Of a stretch of 64,000 nt of DNA, positions 61,867 through 64,000 are shown in pieces. The position numbers were made by a program, and so were the translations under genes. Origin of the DNA: Histoplasma ohiense (Eukaryota; Ascomycota; Eurotiomycetes; Onygenales; Ajellomycetaceae). The notes under the pieces are model-generated. The model was not told the origin of the DNA, did not search any database, and saw only the letters and a program-made list of their open reading frames with translations. The stretch spans positions 1,426,001 through 1,490,000 of the forward strand of contig JAEVHH010000004.1 in the NCBI GenBank assembly GCA_017607445.1, written 5' to 3'. Every line of letters starts with the position of its first letter. Positions within the stretch are counted from its first letter, which is position 1.

Positions 61867-63767
61867 ACTGAATGTCAGTCGAGGTGGAATCTGGTTATAT
61901 ATTAAGTATTAGGATCTGAAGACCAAAACAGTGTGCTTCTGGCTTCCTAGATATATGTTTTGGCAGCTATGCAAGCAGACGAGGGAGGTAATGGTGTGGG
62001 GTGAACGGGGAGTAACGCCGCCGTAGCACAAAGAGCAACAGTCAGCGACACAGCCTTTTGACGTGTGAGGGTGGAGCAGTGGTGTAAGGATAAAACGCTT
62101 ATTATTAACAGATCGTAAGAGATATTTATGGGGCGGTTGGTTTAAATGGATGCTAGTAACTACGCATAAATAGAGATATGGTGAGTAAGAGCAGCAGATC
62201 TTGAGTGGATCACAAAATGATTGGTTCCTCGAATATGTCAACAAGGACAAATTGCGGCAGCGCGAAACTATGCCCAACCGATCAATCAATGGAATTATCT
62301 CTAAGAATTGCTTGTCCGTCTCCTGCCCGAATTTCATGTATCATCACGAAAAAATGGGTCCGCTAGAATGTGGTGCGGAGGCAAGGAAAAATGAGGACTT
62401 CGTCATGACGTCAGTGGCTGGTGATTGTCAGGAACTGTGGCGGGGTCCTTGAAATTTTCACGGCTATGGTGGGAGAAGTGTCTTGGTATCGGAGTTTCTC
62501 CAGCGGGCATATATGTTATCAATTCGGTTCTAGTAGGGAAAATGCTTGCTCAACATCATCCACATTTAAGGAAAATTGCACAGCATAAATGGCCGAAAAG
62601 GAAAAGAGTTATTATTGATAATAGAAATGGTGCCTTCAGGAAAGATTTTGAAAACAGCGAGTTCAGTAAGGGGTTGCAAACCCGCTTCAAAGTGTTCGCA
62701 GTGGAGCAAGGATATATTACCGCGATTTGATTCCCACGCCTTCTCGGCAAGCACAAGGGAGAAAACGAGGAGTTGAATGTGCTTTTATGGAGACTGGTTA
62801 CATTGATCTGCCTAGTTAGAATGACCTAGCGGGGATGACCGGTGAGATATCAGTCGATGGTTTGCTGGGCGCTGGCTGCTCATCCGCTACTGTTCTGCTG
62901 CATTTATACCACGTATTTCTTCCAAATCAAGATAATTTGGTGGTCGTTACCAATAAATGATAGCAGTTGAGAACAGAGAGGAGATTGATAGACTAACTAA
63001 CTAGTTCAGCCAGGTTTGCTACCATTGTGGATCCTGATTTCAACGTCAACGACATACATTATGATGGTCTTGACCAGAGCTTCAGGCAGATTCAAGGGCT
63101 AGGGTGCTTCGATTGATGCAATTTTGTTACCCTTTTCCTTTCCAATGGCCAGAGAAATTTGGTTGAGTTCATCTCTTTCTGATTGTTGCAATCTCTGTGA
63201 TACTGACATCACTCCTTGCCCCAATGCTGGATCTATCCCCTCCATTGACTGTTGGATACAAAAGCAAGCTATGTGTCTCTAGTTTCGGTGCTGGCATAAT
63301 ATGGTCTTTGATAGCATATTAACTCCATACGCAATGCTGCAATTCTCCCTGTACTCAACTGTTTGCTCAGTGGCCATAAATTCTCTGACATCACAAGCTT
63401 TTTTGATTGTGTATCATTTCACAAAATGCCACTGGACATGCAGCCACACAGTATTGAAGCTGCAGAGTGTCATTTCAAAAGAGGAGGGTTGTTCAGTTAA
63501 ACGCTGCTTTGTGATCAGAATCGCGTCTGACACTCTGGGTGCTATGACAACCTGTCACCGCGCCAGAGGAAGACAACATGAGGACAGCAACTCTTTTACC
63601 TCAATGGTCCATTTTTCGCTTCTTGCACACGGTTTAGCGTCCTTCTTCTCTCGCAGTATGTGGCTCAGCTTCCTACTTCGATCCTTCAATCATCGTCTTT
63701 TGCTAGTGTCCGTGCTCTTGAGAAGCTTTGCACTCATTGCTAGCCATCACTTTAACGCGTGGAATCA
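61867..63767. other. Gene-free region upstream of the partial gene
   Basis: About 1.9 kb. Open frames at 61,909-62,337, 62,201-62,776 and 63,301-63,780 have no family character. The region should include the dehydrogenase promoter on the left and the promoter of the last gene on the right. Confidence 0.4.
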
Positions 63768-64000
63768 ATGGCTCCTCTGAGTGATCTCGTTTTGATCGCC
63801 GTTGTTTGTGCTGTTACTGTTTTCTTGTGTGTGTTGCTGGTGACGGTCCTATGCCTGCGCTATCGGCGGAAGAATATCCTCCATTCCAATGAGACTAGTT
63901 CCAATCTATACCCTCAGTCGCGTGGAATATTCCACACGACATTTCCTTTCCCGTATGCGGGTGCAAGACAATGGTCTGCCATTGGCTCCATAGAAAATCT
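63768..64000 (+). CDS. N-terminal part of a membrane protein gene (cut by the window end)
   Basis: From the ATG at 63,768 the frame stays open to the last base. It starts MAPLSDLVLIAVVCAVTVFL and continues CVLLVTVLCLRYRRKN, giving one strong N-terminal membrane segment with a basic cytosolic flank. It then continues SSNLYPQSRGIFHTTFPFPY. I do not recognise a family. The start Met directly before the membrane anchor and the absence of stops over 78 codons support it, but the rest of the gene is outside the window. Confidence 0.5.
   Translation, partial: MAPLSDLVLIAVVCAVTVFLCVLLVTVLCLRYRRKNILHSNETSSNLYPQSRGIFHTTFPFPYAGARQWSAIGSIEN

Noticed and set aside
63301..63780. 159-codon plus frame before the partial gene
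   Set aside because: Composition is unlike a conserved protein, and it overlaps the better-supported start at 63,768 in a different frame.

Overview
This is fungal nuclear DNA, almost certainly a filamentous ascomycete. Genes are separated by short to moderate spacers and carry short GT-AG introns of about 45-150 bases. Their products are typical Pezizomycotina proteins: UBC7, SPO11, ERG7, SGT1, an RNAi-type RNA-dependent RNA polymerase, OPI1, GTR1, SWA2 and URC4. The AT-rich gene-free stretches and decayed transposons would fit an Onygenales-like member of Eurotiomycetes, but that placement is inference. I reassembled exons by hand from splice signals and frame continuity. Most multi-exon genes close to an exact codon count.

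Layout. 0.7-6.9 kb: mitochondrial ribosomal protein bL27m (minus), LCL2, an AIM25-like scramblase and the ERAD ubiquitin-conjugating enzyme UBC7. 7.2-14 kb: SPO11 (minus) divergent from the oxidosqualene cyclase ERG7, then SGT1. 14-19.3 kb: an AT-rich gene-free block, a GNAT acetyltransferase and an HExxH protein (both minus), then a nested transposon relic. In that relic a retrotransposon LTR sits inside a dead Fot1/pogo-like element. 19.3-27.3 kb: cysteinyl-tRNA synthetase (minus) divergent from TRM61, then the auxilin SWA2 (minus). 27.3-31.7 kb: no intact recognised gene, but a decayed or unresolved multi-exon gene on the minus strand. 31.8-35.6 kb: URC4 and GTR1. 38.3 kb: an intron-containing tRNA-Ile(UAU). 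41-48.5 kb: an amino-acid permease and the RNA-dependent RNA polymerase. 49.6-52.6 kb: an alpha/beta hydrolase (minus), a 168-bp hairpin MITE and a sialidase-fold protein. 54-55.6 kb: OPI1. 57-58.2 kb: wreckage of a dipeptidyl-peptidase III gene containing a run of 43 A. 59.3-61.9 kb: a one-pass membrane protein and a sugar-alcohol-type short-chain dehydrogenase (minus). A further membrane-protein gene starts at 63,768 and runs off the end.

Most genes are housekeeping and unrelated in pathway, so this is an ordinary chromosome arm and not a gene cluster. The most notable material is in the relics. The 17,998-19,141 element and the 168-bp MITE share TIR ends and TA target sites, which suggests one DNA-transposon family. 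The LTR inside the former has a 13-base complement between its putative transcript start and the sequence just beyond its 3' end. That is the arrangement expected of a self-priming (Tf1/sushi-type) retrotransposon.
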